Origin: Paenibacillus solanacearum
Lineage (GTDB): Bacteria > Bacillota > Bacilli > Paenibacillales > NBRC-103111
Direction of reading: 5' to 3'
NCBI RefSeq assembly: GCF_910593845.1
Contig: NZ_CAJVAS010000026.1
Location: forward strand, 28,875 to 92,874
DNA: 64,000 bases
Within the stretch, counting starts at the first letter, position 1. Every line of letters starts with the position of its first letter. The notes below the pieces were generated by a model that had not been told where the DNA came from, made no database searches, and saw only the letters and a list, made by a program, of their open reading frames with translations. A program made the position numbers and the translations under genes. Below, in pieces: positions 18,122 to 26,445 of this stretch.

Positions 18122-19279
18122 TCAGGTCGCCCGGATCAGCACCATGCAAATGTCGTCGCTCTGCTCCTCCCATGCTTGCGCGGGCAGCAGCTTGTCGACG
18201 AGAACGCCCGGGTCCTGCTCCTGGCTGATGCTGTCGCAGAGCCGACCGGCCAACACGTCGTATTCCGGCACCTCGTCCGGATGGTTATCGGGCAGTGGAA
18301 TCGATTCGAGCAGTCCGTCGGTATACAGCGCGATGCGAATGGGCCGCTCGTACGTAAAGCTGCTGCTTACGATGTCCATTTGGTCGAAAAAGCCGACTGC
18401 GCAGCTTCCCTGATTGAGTAAAATCGGCGATTGTCCTTCCTCGAACAGCAATCCGGGCGGGTGTCCGGCGTTGACGTATTCAACTTTTTTATGCTTTGTA
18501 TCAATGAGCAGGTAGATCGCCGTAAAGTAATAATTGACGGAAGGTTTCTTGCGGTTGAGCTGATTCATATAGCGGTTCAGCTCCGCGATGACGAACTCAG
18601 GAGAAACGAAGCGGATAATGGTGTCCTGCATCACCGAGGAGATGAACATGCACACAAGCGAAGATGAGATGCCGTGCCCCATCATATCGAGCAAAATAAC
18701 GCCGTACCGGTCGTCATCGATCCGGTACCAGGCGTATAAATCCCCGGCCAGCTCCGAGGAAGGGTAGTAAGCGGCGCGAATGTCGAGCTGCTCCCTGTGA
18801 AGCGGCGGGCTGAGGACGCTGGACTGCACTTGCTTGGCCAGTTCCAGCTCGCCCCGCAGCCTTGTCTCGTATTCTTTATGCCAGTCTTTCTCGTACTTGA
18901 GCCGCAGCGCGGCGCGAATGCGTGCGATCAGCTCCACCTTATTGATCGGCTTCATGACATAATCGCTGGCGCCCGCCTCCAGCGCCTCCGCCAGCTTGAT
19001 CGAATCCCCTACGGCCGTCACGATGATAACCGGAATATCCTTCAGCCGTTCATTCTGCTGGATGCGCCGGCATGCTTCGATGCCGTCCAGCTCGGGCATC
19101 ATCATGTCCATCAAGATCAGATCGACCGGAATGCTGCCTGTCTCGGCATGCTCCTGAAGCCGGTCCAGCAAATCGCCGGCGGATGCGAATTTCCAGAACG
19201 AGTCATAACCCGCGCTCATTAATATTTTTTCGATCACGATCAGATTGATCGGATTGTCGTCTACAATCGCAATATTCAT
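18122..19279 (-). CDS. Receiver-PP2C serine phosphatase (RsbU/SpoIIE type)
   Basis: A 385-residue protein. The receiver domain (1-125) has D7-D8, phospho-acceptor D58 (LMDMMMPELDG) and K in VMKPI. A linker helix joins it to a PP2C-type SpoIIE phosphatase domain with AGDLYAW, ILLDMMGHG, LYTDGL and a terminal SDDICMV; the metal-binding aspartates are present. RsbU-like enzymes dephosphorylate an anti-anti-sigma factor and thereby release a sigma factor. No RsbV, RsbW or sigma-B-like gene is in the window, so its target lies elsewhere. Start ATG 19279 is chosen because the receiver begins there (MNIAIVDD); the upstream extension has no domain content. First gene of the four-gene signalling operon. 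Confidence 0.9.
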   Translation of the reverse strand: MNIAIVDDNPINLIVIEKILMSAGYDSFWKFASAGDLLDRLQEHAETGSIPVDLILMDMMMPELDGIEACRRIQQNERLKDIPVIIVTAVGDSIKLAEALEAGASDYVMKPINKVELIARIRAALRLKYEKDWHKEYETRLRGELELAKQVQSSVLSPPLHREQLDIRAAYYPSSELAGDLYAWYRIDDDRYGVILLDMMGHGISSSLVCMFISSVMQDTIIRFVSPEFVIAELNRYMNQLNRKKPSVNYYFTAIYLLIDTKHKKVEYVNAGHPPGLLFEEGQSPILLNQGSCAVGFFDQMDIVSSSFTYERPIRIALYTDGLLESIPLPDNHPDEVPEYDVLAGRLCDSISQEQDPGVLVDKLLPAQAWEEQSDDICMVLIRAT

Positions 19280-19434
19280 CCTTGTTGTCGCTCCCCGCTC
19301 TATCGGCTGTACGGTCGCGAAGACCGCCTGCGGTACGTGCCTATGTTTCATTATAACGGCTTTATCACCTTTATGTAACCGTAAAGACAGGACGATGAAT
19401 CAGTTAAGCCGCATGGAACGGGCCGGAGAAAGAT

Positions 19435-19479
19435 GGAAAAGACCCGGCGGCTCGCTCTGAGGTCCGTCAGGTCTTTTCC
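19435..19479 (-). terminator. Terminator after the sugar isomerase gene
   Basis: Hairpin with arms AAAAGACCTGACGG and CCGCCGGGTCTTTT, 65 bases after the isomerase stop and upstream of the phosphatase operon, read on the minus strand. Confidence 0.65.
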
Positions 19480-19544
19480 ATTAAAAGCGATTAAAATCGA
19501 TGTGCGCACGGGTCGCTCCGCGCAACGAATGCTGGCGCAGCCTC

Positions 19545-20402
19545 TTAAGCTTCGTCCCACAAGCGGCGCACATTGTCGAGGCCGAGTTTGGCGCCGGTCT
19601 TGCATTCTTCCATGCCTTCGAACTCGATGGACACGTAGCCGTCATAGCCGGATTGCTTGATAACGCTAAGCACCTGCCTCATCTCGATATCGCCGTGGCC
19701 GACGATCGCTCCGCGCAAGTAGTTGCCCGACGCCGTCTGAAACCAGCCGGTCCCCGGATTGCGGTCGAACGGGCGGCGGTAAAAGTCTTTAATATGCACC
19801 ATCGAGGCGTAGGCGATATTTTTCCGCACCGCAGACACCGGGTCTTCATCCACGCACAGGAAGTTGCCGATGTCGAGCGTCGTCCGGAAATTATCGCGGT
19901 CTACAGCATGAATAAGCGCCTGCACGCGGTCGCTGGCTTGAATGTAATAACCATGGTTCTCCACGCTCGTGACGATGCCGTACTGAGCGGCGTAGTCGGC
20001 GATTTGCCTGCAAGCCGAGGCAAGCTTCGCGAGATCCTCGTGGAAGCGGGCAATCGAAGTGTCCTTGCGCGAAGCGACGTCGTGCCGCATCCGCTTGACG
20101 CCCAGAGCGTTCGCGATGTCAACCTCCCGCTTCACCCGCTCGATCTCCGCCTCGTATTCCTCTTGCGTATCTTTAATAAAATTGGCGCCGATCGCATAGT
20201 TGGAAACGTCGATGCCCGCAGCAGCCGCCTTTTCCCGAATGACATCGATCAGCTCGGGATTGTCGGTCAAGCTGAAGCCGAGCGGCACAATTTCAACATG
20301 CTCGCCTCCGTTCTCGGCGATCCAGTCAATGACCCCGGCGATATCCATTTCACCTGACCGCAGCGCGCGGACGAGACTGTAGGAGCTTAATCCGAGCTTC
20401 AT
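19545..20402 (-). CDS. Sugar phosphate isomerase/epimerase (AP endonuclease 2-like TIM barrel)
   Basis: A 285-residue protein of the xylose-isomerase-like TIM-barrel superfamily. The start MKLGLSSYSL is the usual first strand, SVENHG carries a metal-binding Glu, TTLDIGNF and MVHIKDF carry further metal ligands, and VSIEFEG holds the last Glu. Such enzymes isomerise keto sugars or inosose-like cyclic polyols. Its ATG overlaps the stop of the upstream oxidoreductase by four bases (ATGA), so the two are translationally coupled and probably act on one substrate. AGGAGG lies 10 bases before the ATG. The exact sugar cannot be read from sequence. Confidence 0.87.
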   Translation of the reverse strand: MKLGLSSYSLVRALRSGEMDIAGVIDWIAENGGEHVEIVPLGFSLTDNPELIDVIREKAAAAGIDVSNYAIGANFIKDTQEEYEAEIERVKREVDIANALGVKRMRHDVASRKDTSIARFHEDLAKLASACRQIADYAAQYGIVTSVENHGYYIQASDRVQALIHAVDRDNFRTTLDIGNFLCVDEDPVSAVRKNIAYASMVHIKDFYRRPFDRNPGTGWFQTASGNYLRGAIVGHGDIEMRQVLSVIKQSGYDGYVSIEFEGMEECKTGAKLGLDNVRRLWDEA

Positions 20403-21487
20403 GGGGACACAACCTCCTCGCGGGAACCATCGAACCGGATCTCGATGCCCTTCTCGGCGGATTCGTAAATGCCGCACAATATTTTCATAATCTCCAGGCC
20501 ATCCTCTACCGGACTGATCGGCATACTGCCCGTTTGGCAGCAGTCGACGAAATGGTTGATCTCATTCTGAAACGCCGCCGTGACGTTCAGCGCTTTGTGA
20601 TCGGTTTGCGGCACGACGTTCAGAATCGTATTGTGCTTCTCCGCGACGATTGTCACGGCAGGCTCCAGCTCGACGCCGCCCTTGTCGCCGAACAGCTTGA
20701 CGACCGTCTCGTCCTGCTTCGCATGCAGCGTGAAGCTGACGTCGACCATAAGCGATGCGCCGTTCTCGAAACGAATAACCGCGTTGGCCATATCCTCCAC
20801 CGTATTTTTGCTCGCATCGTAATCGGCCGCTTTATAGAAAGACAAGTTTTTGACATTAGAGCGATTGCCGAGCTTCCGGTATGTATTGCCCGTGATGGAT
20901 GCCACTTTCGGCCGTCCCATTAAATACCAGCACAAGTCGATCACATGCACACCGATATCGATCAGCGGACCGCCGCCGGAACGGTCTTGATCCGCGAACC
21001 ATCCGCCCGGATTGCCGAGCCGTCGGATGCTGCTCGCCTTGGCGAAATAAATGTCGCCAAGTTCGCCGTTCTCGATAAACTGCCGGATCAGCTGCGCATT
21101 GGCATCGTATCGGCGCACGAAGCCGACCTGCAGCAGCTTACCTGTCTCCCGCACCGCCTGCTGTACGTTCAGCGCTTCCTCCACCGTGCGGCACAGCGGC
21201 TTTTCGACCAGCACGTTTTTGCCGGCGCGCAGCGCGGCGATGCTGATCTCCGCATGGGTATTGTTCCAGGTGCAGATGCTGACGGCGTCCACGTCGGGAT
21301 CGGCCAGCAGCTCATGATAATCGGTATACACTTTGGCTGCGCCGTATTTGGCAGCTTTGGCCTGTGCTCTCGCTTCATTCAAATCGCAGATCGCATAAAT
21401 GACCGCTTGCGTGTTTTTCTGATAAGACTGCAGGTGATGCTCCGATATGGAGCCCGCCCCGATGACGCCAATATTCAATGTGCCCAT
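20399..21487 (-). CDS. Gfo/Idh/MocA family NAD(P)-dependent oxidoreductase
   Basis: A 362-residue dehydrogenase. The Rossmann fold is at the N-terminus (NIGVIGAGSISEHHL), the EKP motif typical of the family appears near residue 90 (NVLVEKPLC), and the central GGGPLIDIGVHVIDL contains the catalytic Asp-x-x-x-His arrangement. Members oxidise a hydroxyl of sugars or inositols. GGAGGTG lies nine bases before the ATG at 21487, which I prefer over a GTG inside that site. It is first in a two-gene operon with the isomerase, the usual pairing for conversion of a carbohydrate or cyclitol. Two near-identical direct repeats lie upstream. Confidence 0.88.
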   Translation of the reverse strand: MGTLNIGVIGAGSISEHHLQSYQKNTQAVIYAICDLNEARAQAKAAKYGAAKVYTDYHELLADPDVDAVSICTWNNTHAEISIAALRAGKNVLVEKPLCRTVEEALNVQQAVRETGKLLQVGFVRRYDANAQLIRQFIENGELGDIYFAKASSIRRLGNPGGWFADQDRSGGGPLIDIGVHVIDLCWYLMGRPKVASITGNTYRKLGNRSNVKNLSFYKAADYDASKNTVEDMANAVIRFENGASLMVDVSFTLHAKQDETVVKLFGDKGGVELEPAVTIVAEKHNTILNVVPQTDHKALNVTAAFQNEINHFVDCCQTGSMPISPVEDGLEIMKILCGIYESAEKGIEIRFDGSREEVVSP

Positions 21488-21525
21488 GCAATAAGCCACC
21501 TCCGGGTAATATAAATTGAAAATGT

Positions 21526-21602
21526 ACTATATCGTCAAATTACCACTACGCATGCGAGGATGGAATGCACGTTATGATCAGTTGTATGGACTATAGCGTC
21601 AA
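21526..21602. promoter_or_regulatory. Paired direct repeats ahead of the oxidoreductase operon
   Basis: ACTATATCGTCAA (21526-21538) and ACTATAGCGTCAA (21590-21602) match at 12 of 13 positions, with starts 64 bases apart, in the oxidoreductase promoter region. Read on the minus strand, each begins TTGACG; the inner copy could serve as a -35 element with TTTATA 17 bases on. They are candidate operators, possibly for the adjacent IclR-family regulator. Confidence 0.5.
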
Positions 21603-21616
21603 GGTGAAGCTTTTCT

Positions 21617-21662
21617 TGAAAAAGAAAACCCGCCGCCGGCAATAGCCGGATCGGCGGGTTCC
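21617..21662 (-). terminator. Terminator of the IclR regulator gene
   Basis: Minus-strand hairpin AACCCGCCG ... CGGCGGGTT with an inner CCGGC/GCCGG stem, followed by TTCTTTTT, 26 bases past the regulator stop. Confidence 0.82.
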
Positions 21663-21687
21663 ACACACCGGCAGCATGCCGGACAGT

Positions 21688-22440
21688 CTACATCTTGTCT
21701 TCCAATACAAGAACGATTTCCTTGAGACGGGCTGCGTATTCCTTGATCTTCTCGTCATCGTAACGCAGGGACGGCCCCGACATGCTGATCCCCGCGACGA
21801 CCTGCTTCTTCTTGTTCAGGATCGGCATCCCGACACATTTAATGCCGAATTCATGCTCCATATTGTCAATCGAATAACCGCGGGTCCGGATCTCCTCGAT
21901 TTCCTGAAGCAGCATCTCGGGCTCCGTAATCGTGTGATCCGTGAACTTATTGAGTCCTTTGGCGATAATCGATTGCAGCACTTCCTCGGGCAAGTGCGCC
22001 AGCATGGCCTTGCCGATGCCGGTACAGTACAGCGGCGCTTTGACCCCAAGCATCGACCTTGTCGACAGCTGATGCTTCGGAGAGGAAGAGTCGAGATAGA
22101 TGACTTCGCCCTCGTTCGGAATGCCCAGGTAGACGGTCTCGTTGGTGAAATCCGCCAGCTCCTGCATATACGGCAAGATGAGCTTGCGCAAATTGATATT
22201 GCTGGAGATGACATGCCCGAGCTCCAATATTTTCATGCCTAGCCTATACTTCTCGTTTTCCGGATTTTGCTCCAAATACCCGGCTTTAACGAACGTATCG
22301 ACGATATTGTGGACGTTGCTTTTATACAATCCGAGCCTTTCGCTAATTTCGGTAATACCGAGTTCCGGCTGGTTGACGCTGAAACAATCCAGCACCCGAA
22401 GCGCTTTATATAACGACTTTACTTTAATTTCTTCCGGCAT
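21688..22440 (-). CDS. IclR family transcriptional regulator
   Basis: A 250-residue regulator. The N-terminal winged helix (about 5-65: KSLYKALRVLDCF, GITEISERLGLYKSNVHNIVDTF) is followed by the IclR effector domain (about 75-245) with YLGIPNEGEVIYLDS, STRSMLGVKAPLYCTGIGKAMLA and GISMSGP, all family hallmarks. Effector domains bind small organic acids or sugar derivatives. Start ATG 22440 is set by AGAGGT seven bases upstream and by where the family begins. It is immediately upstream of the oxidoreductase-isomerase pair in the same orientation but has its own terminator, so it probably regulates that pair as a separate unit. Confidence 0.9.
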   Translation of the reverse strand: MPEEIKVKSLYKALRVLDCFSVNQPELGITEISERLGLYKSNVHNIVDTFVKAGYLEQNPENEKYRLGMKILELGHVISSNINLRKLILPYMQELADFTNETVYLGIPNEGEVIYLDSSSPKHQLSTRSMLGVKAPLYCTGIGKAMLAHLPEEVLQSIIAKGLNKFTDHTITEPEMLLQEIEEIRTRGYSIDNMEHEFGIKCVGMPILNKKKQVVAGISMSGPSLRYDDEKIKEYAARLKEIVLVLEDKM

Positions 22441-22624
22441 CGCTTTCGACCTCTTCACCTTATGATTGAACACTCGCATGTTCCTTATTGCATAACCAGG
22501 TTCCCGAAAAAAACTATATGTTATATCATAAGGGAGTCGATGTAATTTTACAACTCGTAATTTCGGAAGCCGATTACCATACACCGGCCGTTCACCCGGC
22601 GGCTTTCCGGCGAATGCCCCTTAT

Positions 22625-22663
22625 CGTACTGCCTATCGCTTCCTAGGCAGTACGCTTTTTTTC
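22625..22663 (+). terminator. Terminator-like hairpin in the leader of the AraC-type gene
   Basis: Stem GTACTGCCTA / TAGGCAGTAC with an 8-base loop and a run of seven T residues. It is read toward the AraC-type gene 46 bases further on, yet no plus-strand gene precedes it for 2 kb. It may be an attenuator or a barrier to read-through. Confidence 0.6.
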
Positions 22664-22709
22664 ATGGTATTCTAATAGGAACCGATACGGACGAAAGGAA
22701 CATCAGGCC

Positions 22710-23594
22710 ATGTCCTCGCAAATGGAAGATTGGACCGGACAGCCGGTCCGCATCGTCGAAAACCGCCATATTAGCAACCGGCCGACGCGCATCGTCGATC
22801 TGAAGGTCGATCCGAGCCGGCTCATGCTGAAGTCGCTGACGATTCTCAATGTCGGGCATATCCCGGAGCGAATTCATTACCGGGAGCATGCCCGGTTCGC
22901 CTACTGGGCGATCGTCTATATTGCCGAAGGCGCGGGCAGCTATCGGTATAATGACGGCGAGCCGCAGCAGGTGAGAAAAGGAAGCCTGTTTGTTTTATCC
23001 CCGGACGCCTCGTATCATTACGGTCCCGGCGCCGGGGAGTCGTGGGATGAGCATTACTTCACGATTCAAGGCGAGCGGATCAGTGAATGGCTGGAAACGG
23101 GGCTGATCGAGCCCGGCAAGGTCCAGCAGACATCCGGCGATCACCACGCCAAAATAAGCCGCATCGGCCTGCTCATGGCCAGCGGCATCCCGGGCCATAT
23201 CGACCAAGCGGCGCTTCTGCTCGAATCGCTGCTGCTCGACCTTGCGTTAAGCGCCCGGCTGGCGCCGCATGCGGCGGAGGACGAGAGCAAGAACGCGCTC
23301 ATGGAAGACATCGCCGCCTGCCTCTACCGGCCGTTTGACGCCAGGGCGCTATGCGAGAAGCATCACATCTCTGCCTCCACGCTCAGACGGTCGGTCGCCA
23401 AATATACCGGCTACCCGCTGAACGAATTCATACACCGGCTGAAGATCGCCGAAGCGAAAAACATCCTGCTCAACACCGGTCAGCCGGTCAAGGAAATCGC
23501 CTCCGCCTTAGGCTACGCCGATGCCTTCTACTTCTCCCGCCTGTTCAAGAAATTCGTCGGCGTCTCCCCCGACCACTATCGCCGCTCCCTGTAA
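22710..23594 (+). CDS. AraC family transcriptional regulator
   Basis: A 294-residue regulator with an N-terminal cupin-type sensing domain (about 30-130: AYWAIVYIAEGAGSYRYND, RKGSLFVLSPDASYHY) and a C-terminal double helix-turn-helix (about 195-294: ASTLRRSVAKYTGYPLNEFIHRLKIAEAKNILLNTG, then IASALGYADAFYFSRLFKKFVGVSPDHYR). The last segment is the family signature. It is divergent from the IclR gene. AraC regulators with this layout usually control carbohydrate use genes; its target could be the neighbouring isomerase/oxidoreductase pair. AAGG lies close upstream of the ATG. Confidence 0.88.
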   Translation: MSSQMEDWTGQPVRIVENRHISNRPTRIVDLKVDPSRLMLKSLTILNVGHIPERIHYREHARFAYWAIVYIAEGAGSYRYNDGEPQQVRKGSLFVLSPDASYHYGPGAGESWDEHYFTIQGERISEWLETGLIEPGKVQQTSGDHHAKISRIGLLMASGIPGHIDQAALLLESLLLDLALSARLAPHAAEDESKNALMEDIAACLYRPFDARALCEKHHISASTLRRSVAKYTGYPLNEFIHRLKIAEAKNILLNTGQPVKEIASALGYADAFYFSRLFKKFVGVSPDHYRRSL

Positions 23595-23601
23595 CCCCCC
23601 G

Positions 23602-23633
23602 CGGCCATGGCATGCTGTGCTATGGCCTTCTTC
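23602..23633 (+). terminator. Possible terminator after the AraC-type gene
   Basis: Hairpin GGCCATGGC / GCTATGGCC followed by TTCTTCCC, starting 8 bases after the stop. The T tract is poor. Confidence 0.4.
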
Positions 23634-23726
23634 CCGCTCAAGCACGAGATTCGCCATAACGCACCGCTTCCTTGGATAAAAAGGCCCTAGCTGGGGAAAA
23701 TGAAAAAAAAAGGAAGAGGCTGCGCC

Positions 23727-25298
23727 ATGGACTTATTCAAGCGGATGAGCCGCATGTTATTTCGATCCCAGCGCCGGCATGCGGAGGCGAGAGAGACGGT
23801 TATCGCCGATGCGCAGATGCTGTCTTCGGATTTCCCGCATAATGTGAAGGTGCTCGAAGACCTTTTTGCGGAGTGCGCGGATCTGGTGTTCCACCGCTTT
23901 CAAGCGTTTCACAGCTTTCATGCCGTGCTCGTCTATTTCGAAGGCATGTCCAACAAGGAGCTGACGAATGAGCACATCATGGCGCCGCTGCTGCGGCCGC
24001 AGGAGAAGCCGGAGGAATCGGTCCGCACGGCGGTCCTGAATGCCATCTCCTCTTCCCAGGTCAAAGAACTCGTCACGTATGCCCATACGATCGAAGAGCT
24101 GCTGGTCGGCAACCCCGTGCTCCTCGTTCAAGGCAATCCGTATGCCGTCTCCATCGGCCTGGCCGATGTCAAGAAGCGCGCCATCGACGAACCAGTCGCC
24201 GAATCCGTCGTCCGCGGCCCCCGCGAAGGCTTCACGGAGGCGCTCAGCGTCAATACGACATTGATCCGCAAAACGATCAAAAGCCCGGCGCTCAAAATGA
24301 AATCGGTCAAAATTGGCCGCTACACGCAAACGCAAACGATGATTGCCTTTATGGACGGCATCGCCGATCCAGCCCTGATCGAGGAAGTCGAGAAACGCTT
24401 GCGCCGGATCGATATCGACGGTGTCCTGGAAAGCTCCTATATCGAGGAGCTGGTCGAGGACAACCCGTATTCGGTCTTTCCGCAGCTCATCTCGACGGAA
24501 CGTCCCGATGTCGTCGTAGCCAATCTGCTGGAGGGACGCGCGGCCATTCTGGTGGACGGGACGCCGTTTGCTTTGGTGGCGCCCGTCACAATCTTCTCCT
24601 TGCTGCAGTCGCCTGAAGATTATTACGAGCGGTTCTGGTCAGGCTCAGTCATCCGATGGCTGCGCTATTTATTTTTTATGATCGCGCTCATCATTCCTTC
24701 GGCCTATGTCGCGATATTGACGTACCATCAGGAGATGATCCCGACGTCGCTGCTGCTCAGCGTGGCGAAATCGCGGGAAGAAATTCCGTTCCCGGCCCTT
24801 GTCGAAGCGCTCGTGATGGAAGTGACGTTCGAGGCGCTGCGCGAGGCGGGGGTTCGCCTGCCGAAGCAGGTCGGCGCCGCAGTTAGCATCGTCGGCGCGC
24901 TCGTAATCGGACAGGCCGCCATCTCCGCCGGACTCGTCTCCGCTCCGATGGTCATGGTCGTGGCGATCACCGGCATCGCCTCGTTCACGATTCCCCGGTA
25001 TGCGCTGGGTATTTCCGTACGCATCCTGAGGTTTCCCCTCATGTTCTTGGCCGGGATGCTGGGGCTGCTCGGGCTAATGCTCGGACTCATTACGATATTC
25101 GTGCACTTGAGCGCGCTGCGCTCGTTCGGCGTTCCTTACTTGAGTCCGATGGCTCCGGCCAATCCGCGGATAGGCCGGGTGTTCTCCAAGCTGCCGCTCT
25201 GGACCCGCGACGCGCGTCCGGAACAGCTCGCTCCTCATAATTTGTACCGGCAGGCTCCCGGATTGAAGCCTGGACCGGAGCAAGGAAATGGATCATGA
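23727..25298 (+). CDS. Spore germination receptor A subunit (GerA family)
   Basis: A 523-residue GerA-family protein, the A subunit of nutrient germinant receptors in the spore inner membrane. A hydrophilic N-terminal half (to about residue 300) is followed by a membrane half with about five hydrophobic segments, beginning at YLFFMIALIIPSAYVAILTY and including the conserved IPFPALVEALVMEVTFE and AGVRLPK motifs and VSIVGALVIGQAAI. I prefer ATG 23727, seven bases after GGAAGAGG, to the ATG at 23700. The gene ends with an ATGA overlap with the B subunit gene. Expression in the forespore under sigma-G is expected from the family but I did not identify the promoter. Confidence 0.92.
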   Translation: MDLFKRMSRMLFRSQRRHAEARETVIADAQMLSSDFPHNVKVLEDLFAECADLVFHRFQAFHSFHAVLVYFEGMSNKELTNEHIMAPLLRPQEKPEESVRTAVLNAISSSQVKELVTYAHTIEELLVGNPVLLVQGNPYAVSIGLADVKKRAIDEPVAESVVRGPREGFTEALSVNTTLIRKTIKSPALKMKSVKIGRYTQTQTMIAFMDGIADPALIEEVEKRLRRIDIDGVLESSYIEELVEDNPYSVFPQLISTERPDVVVANLLEGRAAILVDGTPFALVAPVTIFSLLQSPEDYYERFWSGSVIRWLRYLFFMIALIIPSAYVAILTYHQEMIPTSLLLSVAKSREEIPFPALVEALVMEVTFEALREAGVRLPKQVGAAVSIVGALVIGQAAISAGLVSAPMVMVVAITGIASFTIPRYALGISVRILRFPLMFLAGMLGLLGLMLGLITIFVHLSALRSFGVPYLSPMAPANPRIGRVFSKLPLWTRDARPEQLAPHNLYRQAPGLKPGPEQGNGS

Positions 25299-26422
25299 TG
25301 CTCGAAAAAGGTAAAATATCCGCACTCCAAATGGGCATATTGATGTACCCGACGATCATGGCAACCGCCATCCTGGTCGTCCCTTCCATTACGTTCAGGC
25401 ATGCGGAACGGGATATGTGGATCTCCCCGATCTGGGGCTCGGTGGTCGGCTTTGCGCTAACATTCATCACCTACCAGCTTCATAAGCTGTATCCCGGACA
25501 AAACCTGATTCAATACAGCGAGCAGGTTTTCGGAAAAATAGGGGGCAGAGTCTGCGGGCTGCTCTTTCTCCTGATGCAGCTGCATGATGCCGGGTTTGTG
25601 ATCCGGGAATACGGTGAATTTGTCATCGGCAACTTCCTCTCGCGCACGCCGGTCGTCATGGTCATGGGCTGTCTGGTGGCCGTATGCGCCTTTGCCGTCC
25701 GCAGCGGCGTGGAAGTGATTGCCCGATGCGGGCAAGTATTCGTCCCGCTGTTCATTTTGCTGCTGGTGATGGTCATGCTGCTGCTGGGCCCGGAATATAC
25801 GCCCCACAATATGATGCCCGTGCTGGAGAACGGGATCGGCCGATCCTTCCGGGGTGCGCTGGCGGTTCACAGCTGGTTTAGCGATTTCATGCTGCTTTCC
25901 TTTTTGCTGCCCGCTGTATCCGACGGGCAAAATGGGCGCAAATGGGGGCTCATCGCGGTCGTTTCCGTTATGCTGACGATGGTGACGACGAACATTGCCA
26001 TTCTGATGCTGTTCGGCGACTTGACGGTCGCTTTCAACACCCCGTTCATGGTCGCTTCGCGTTATATCGGTCTGGCGGATTTCGTCGAGCATCTGGAGGC
26101 GATGACGATGGCCATCTGGGTGCTCGTCATCTTCGTCAAGATGTGCATCTACTATTATGTATTCGTGCTCGGCTCCGCCTGCTGGCTGCGGCTCGAAGAC
26201 TATCGGCTTATCGTGTTTCCCGCCGGCATCTGCATCGTGGTGCTCGGCGTTTGGGCCGCTCCCAACATGCAGGAGATGTCGAGCTTCTTCGATTCGTCCG
26301 GATTATTGTACAGTTTAACCTTCAAAGGGCTGCTGCCTGCGCTGCTGTGCGCGGTAGCGCTAGTCCGGCACAAATTCCGCTCTCCGTCCGGTACCGGCGG
26401 CCGGCGGAATGGCAGCAGATGA
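25295..26422 (+). CDS. Spore germination receptor B subunit (GerB/GerKB family permease-like)
   Basis: A 375-residue integral membrane protein with about ten hydrophobic segments, of the amino-acid/polyamine-permease-related GerB family, which forms the germinant-binding part of the receptor. It opens with the typical KISALQMGILMYPTIMATAIL and contains SWFSDFMLLSFLLP. It starts on the ATGA overlap with the A gene and ends 23 bases before the C gene start, giving a tightly coupled A-B-C order. The extracted nutrient specificity cannot be predicted. Confidence 0.92.
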   Translation: MMLEKGKISALQMGILMYPTIMATAILVVPSITFRHAERDMWISPIWGSVVGFALTFITYQLHKLYPGQNLIQYSEQVFGKIGGRVCGLLFLLMQLHDAGFVIREYGEFVIGNFLSRTPVVMVMGCLVAVCAFAVRSGVEVIARCGQVFVPLFILLLVMVMLLLGPEYTPHNMMPVLENGIGRSFRGALAVHSWFSDFMLLSFLLPAVSDGQNGRKWGLIAVVSVMLTMVTTNIAILMLFGDLTVAFNTPFMVASRYIGLADFVEHLEAMTMAIWVLVIFVKMCIYYYVFVLGSACWLRLEDYRLIVFPAGICIVVLGVWAAPNMQEMSSFFDSSGLLYSLTFKGLLPALLCAVALVRHKFRSPSGTGGRRNGSR

Positions 26423-26445
26423 GTCCGCAGAGGAGGATCATGCAT

